In this document: positions 60,101 to 64,000 of the stretch, piece after piece
Layout: each line of letters opens with the position of its first letter
Numbering within the stretch: position 1 is the first letter of the stretch
Assembly (NCBI GenBank): GCA_963966185.1
Contig: CAWZYM010000016.1
Span: 62,001 to 126,000, forward strand
Source: Rhabditoides inermis
Taxonomy: Eukaryota; Nematoda; Chromadorea; Rhabditida; Rhabditidae
Direction of reading: 5' to 3'
Length of the DNA: 64,000 nt
Position numbers and translations under genes: made by a program
Notes under the pieces: model-generated
The model's database searches: none
Told to the model about the DNA's origin: nothing
Seen by the model: the letters and a program-made list of their open reading frames with translations, nothing else

Positions 60101-63100
60101 CTTCCGTAAGAGAAGAGTTTGTGTTACTCAACGTAATGCAACAAAAGCTCATGCATTTTATCAATCGAAATAGTAAACAAACCTGCTCTTTCTGCAATAA
60201 AAACTAATGTGAGCAAATGTTGTACGTCGGCAAATTGATTTCGGTATCCGATCGATTATATATATCTTGTTGAACTATTGGAGCAGGTTTGTGTACTATT
60301 TCGATTGATAAAATGCATGAGCTTTTGTTGAATTACGTTGAGTAACACAAACTCTTCTCTTACGGAAGTCCTTTTAAAAAATAATGAATGTACTTTTATT
60401 GGATTTCATATAAATCTATCTACATTAACATGAACCACAAAACATTTTTTTAAAAGAAATCCAACAGTTCACCCACCTTGTTGAGTCCAAAATTGTATAA
60501 ATTTTGCAAAAAAGAGTTTAGGTAATGCTGATGGGAAAATTTACAATTCCAATGTCATTTCTATGTAAAATCATATATTACAAAGGTTTGTCACCAGCCG
60601 GAACCGAACTCGAGCCATGTGCCTCAACGGGCGCAATCGCTAACCACAACACTACTGTGCGCACGGCAGAACACGCGATCTGAACGATATCAGTGCAATC
60701 TACAGGCAGTGCGGAATATGTACCTCCTGTCTGCTGGGGGCAGCCGATGCGCGCCACCTCCCCCCCTAGAAAACCATCTGTACACGGGGGATTGCCTGCC
60801 CCTCAGGGGGCGCGCGCGTATCTCGCTTCCTACAACAGCTAGCGTTACCAAAATCGAAACTTAACCATTTTCTAACATCCTGATAACATCTATCAGCATC
60901 ACATTGTTCTCGCAAAGATTCTAAGGGACATTTCGTTCAGTCGCCTTTTGCCGATTCTAGCGCGCGACTAGTCTTAACACAAACCAACCAGCGCTGCCGC
61001 GCTGGTTGTAATAGACATGGGATGAAAATGCATAGAAAACCAACGTAATGCAACCCACACGCGACGAACGCGGATCCAATCACCCAATAGACGATCCTCG
61101 ACACAGGTCGACTGAAGTCCAGGACATCTGGATGCCTGAAATAATTGAATGATTGAATGCGCATGATATGTAGTATTCTCACTTCAGAAGCGCGGCAGCC
61201 AGGTTCCCAAAAACAAGCGTCGAGTGCCGATAATCCTGATACGAATCTTGTGGATCCTGAAAACATTAAACATTAATCGTTTATCGACGTTAATCACTTG
61301 TACTGACCTGATTCTCGGTCGCTTTCCGAATTTTCGCCGCCATCTTTGCGTATAGCGTGAAGAGGCTGCTGACCGCCACCACAACACTTCCGACTGTCGA
61401 GGGCGAGAGGATGGAGACCTGCAACATGCATGCTATGAGTTGCTCGACCATGTTCGCCATTCACCTTGTCGTCGTTGTCTCCTGCGATCCATGTCCGATT
61501 GACCGCATTGATCTGACAGCGGTCTCCCACGAAGCCCATCTCACAGTGGCATTTCACATGATCAACCTGTAAAATGTATGTATTTATATAAACTCTTCAA
61601 AGACGATCTCTCGCAATGAATCATCTGCTGCTCACAAGTAATTATGAACGTGAATTGAGAACTCACCCGGCTTTCGCACTTTCCGCGGCCACTGCAGCTG
61701 TTCTCCTTGCAAAGTTGCGGGCTCTTCCAGCAAGCGAACTTCTGAAATGAGAGTACATTAGCAATCAACTGACACTGTTTTTTTTCAACTCACCGACCAT
61801 CCATCCTTACAGTTACATTGGTACAGATCATTGGAGACCTGCGTGCAATTGGCAGTGCCAAGTTTGTGGCATTGCGAACACGAATCGAAGAAGCGCGGGT
61901 TGCCGGGCAGTTCTTGTTCCGCGGGCTCCACCCACTTCTCTGAAACATAGCAGTTGAAATGGGATACTCTAACAACCTCTTACCTGCTGGACGGTGGCAC
62001 TTCAACATGGTCGGGTGCGGCTTTATCTCGCCCCGCTCACTGCACCTAACCGTGACGTAGGTCTTCTTCGTGCGACGACAGAGGATGTTCATCGATTCAT
62101 CCACGTGGAGGATGCCTGAACACACAACAGTTGTACAAGTATATGTAAGTATATCTTACCTGTGATGTTAGGGATAATGAACTCATCCGTCAGGTCCAGC
62201 CGCTCGAACTCCGAAAGTTGGCAAATCGGGTCCATGCAGTACTCTTGAAAATAAAGTTCTGTGTGTGATCATACAATATATTACATCAAATCATGTTTTG
62301 GTGTGAACTCACTTCTGAATCTGCACACAACGCTAACATTCGTGAACGTCTCGTCCCTGGTCACATTGCGGAACTCCTGAAATCAGTTCATTTCTGTGTA
62401 CGTTTTATGTCGTCATACCTTGACATAGAAGCGTGTGATGTTTCCGACCGAGACGAGGGGCACCCTCCGAGTCGTCCGCACCATCTTGCTTCCCTGCTGG
62501 TTCAGGAACACAACATCACTGTCCAGACCGTCCCTACAATGATTACAATGAAGTTTTCTTGGGATCACAGAAGACAAGCTGAATCAGTCTAACTCACATC
62601 ATCGAGACGAACAATTCTATGTTCTCTTGGGTGGTGAGGTCCGACTCATCAATCATTAACTAAAAGGATAATGTTATACTTTGATACATGGCATTTATTC
62701 TTCTCACCCAATTGTATCGGGTGCATTCTTCGGTCGCCTTTCCGTAGTTGATGCCTTTCGAGTTCTTATCGAGTAGCTGATAGCAGAGATCGTTGGTCTT
62801 CGATGGCCATGCTCCGATGGGACACTCGTACGAGCATCGCCTTTCCGAGGTCGTCGTAGGCTCCACTGTCTCCGTCGTGGGTGCGGTAGTCCTCTTTGTC
62901 GTCGTCATCTTTGTTGTCATCTTCTTTGTCGTCGTCTTCGCCGTCTTCTGGTTGGTCGACGACGCGACTGGACCAGATGTAGTTGGCTTCTTTGGCGTCT
63001 CTGTTTTCCACGTCTCCAGCTTCTCTATCGTCCATGTCGACGGCTTGTCGGAATAGGCGCTGATTGTCCGGTACATGGTCTTCGTAGTTGTGATGCCATT

Positions 63101-63970
63101 CTTCGTTTCCGTCACAGTCATCTCCTGAATCTTCTCAGTGGTGACAAACGGACGGTTGGTTGTCTTGGCTTTTTCTGTCGTCTTCTTCGCAATGTTGTTG
63201 TCGAATGCTTGGTCGGAGCCTTTGTCTGCTTGGATGGAGAAGAAGTGGAGCTGGTAGTTGAAGCAACTGTGGACGCAGACTTCGACGTTTGTGTTGCTGG
63301 AGTTTTCCTTGTGGACATGTTCGAGGTTGTTTGTTTTGTAGTTTCCTCGGCGTTCTTCTCACTGATAGTAGTTCCTGATGTCGTCTCGGAGATCGTCTCG
63401 GCCTTCTGTGAAGTTTCACGAGATGTGGAAAAAGTCGTGGTAATGGCTGCGTCGGTGGTAGAAAGAGTGGATTTGAGGGCATCACTGGTCGTTGACGTAA
63501 CGGCGGCGGTTGTCGTTTGAACAGTCGAGTTTTGCGATGTTGCTGAGTTGCTGGGAGTTGTGGTACTGTGAACCTTGTCTGAATTTTTCAAGGAAGATTG
63601 TCCGTTCTTTTGCGTCGTAGTTTCCACAGTGATGTGATCCCTTCCGTCTTCCGCTGTATCATTAGTAGTCGTCGCAACATCTCTTTCTGACATCGCAGCA
63701 TCTGTCGTAGTCTCCGCTGTTGGCTGGCTTGTTTCCATGGAAGACGAGTTGTGGTTCGTGACTGGTTCACGATCAGTAGTCGCCAAAGATGGGGTGGTAG
63801 TCTCCATTTCCAGTTCCACAGTCTCGCTGGTTATCATTGGGATGATGAAGAATGACGAATCGCATGACTCGCATGTTGTGTCGTTTGGTTGAGGAGCGAG
63901 GCAAGTATCGGCAGCAGTGGATCCAGCATTGTCATCGGAAGAATGAGCCATCACAACAACAGGTCTCCTC
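57182..63970 (-). CDS. Mucin-like EGF-domain multi-pass membrane protein, 5' end beyond the window
   Basis: Large many-exon minus-strand gene. The first visible exon (from 63970, acceptor TTTTTCAG) encodes a Thr/Ser-rich mucin-like region of about 270 residues. Then come a Cys-containing block resembling the start of a C-type lectin fold (ECPIGAWPSKTNDLCYQLLD, 62,700-62,850), further extracellular exons (61,790-62,660), and two EGF-like units (CNCKDGWS at about 61,800; CSGRGKCESR with CHCEMGFVGDRC at about 61,510-61,690). At least six transmembrane segments and a cytoplasmic tail follow. The signal peptide would lie right of the window. The native 3' end is lost: the frame runs into the palindrome junction and stops at 57182 after an unrelated peptide (AASTVGNSAALRNI). 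A one-base frame break lies near 63200. Family unknown. Confidence 0.75.
57771..58108. mobile_element. TTAA-ended TIR element, right-arm copy
   Basis: Mirror copy of 55882-56236, with several substitutions and an internal length difference around the tRNA-like segment. The B-box-like GGGTTCGATTC is intact here on the plus strand (58013-58023). Confidence 0.75.
60088..61012. mobile_element. 925-bp insertion found only in the right arm of palindrome 2
   Basis: Absent from the left arm, where the flanks join at about 53920. It contains a foldback of about 96-bp inverted repeats (60091-60186 and 60284-60379, core CTTCCGTAAGAGAAGAGTTT). Further on is a tRNA-like stretch (about 60596-60655) whose reverse strand reads TGGTTAGCGATTGCG ... 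GAGTTCGGTTCC. It may be two nested elements. Deletion from the left arm is the alternative to insertion in the right. Confidence 0.65.
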
Positions 63971-64000
63971 CTGAAAAAGTAACGTCAGTTATGAAGACAG

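Larger units (their letters stand above)
57225..61646 (-). repeat. Palindrome 2, right arm
   Basis: Partner of 53286-56782. The outer edge at 61646 lies within an intron of the mucin/EGF gene, so the gene continues uninterrupted beyond the palindrome only on this side, showing this is the original location of its 5' half. Confidence 0.95.

Overview
This is animal nuclear DNA, most likely from a nematode or a closely related ecdysozoan. Genes are split into many small GC-rich exons by mostly short introns with GTGAG/GTAAG donors and TTTCAG/TTGCAG acceptors. Nearly every start codon lies a few bases downstream of a 3' splice-site consensus with no obvious upstream donor exon, the usual trace of spliced-leader trans-splicing. 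A D-aspartate oxidase paralogue with a signal peptide also fits, because secreted D-aspartate oxidases are known in Caenorhabditis. The assignment is inference; no spliced-leader RNA, rRNA or complete tRNA gene was seen.

Left part (1-12.5 kb): a BTB-BACK Kelch-like gene running off the left edge (minus), then divergently a 24-exon DOT1L histone H3K79 methyltransferase (plus) and a 13-exon proline-rich protein I do not recognise. A weak 75-aa candidate gene follows.

Middle part (14.8-43.5 kb): UBE2W; a tandem pair of D-aspartate oxidases, one with a peroxisomal C-terminus and one with a secretory N-terminus; URI1; two FKBP12-type prolyl isomerases arranged like an operon; S-adenosylmethionine decarboxylase with an upstream ORF ending Pro-Pro-stop; a TMEM41A-like membrane protein; a secreted Pro/Ala/Gly-rich modular protein (minus); complex I subunit NDUFB9 (minus); and tubulin cofactor A. 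Apart from the oxidase and FKBP pairs these are ordinary housekeeping genes with no common pathway. Their introns carry many small inverted-repeat transposons, retrotransposon tails, a 101-bp minisatellite and GA/CT microsatellites.

Right part (43.8-61.6 kb): two back-to-back giant palindromes. Palindrome 1 has 4.3-kb, almost identical arms around a 670-bp spacer. Each arm carries an apolipoprotein-L-like gene and a reverse-transcriptase fragment, and the spacer carries a small four-exon gene of unknown function. Palindrome 2 has 3.5-kb and 4.4-kb arms, a few percent diverged in the stretch compared, holding inverted copies of a mucin/EGF/multi-pass membrane gene. The plus copy has lost its 5' half and the minus copy has lost its native 3' end. 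The two palindromes are joined by a 183-bp direct copy of the last TBCA exon. Short filler duplications at these joins suggest replication template switching. The minus copy of the membrane gene continues past palindrome 2 to the right edge of the window.
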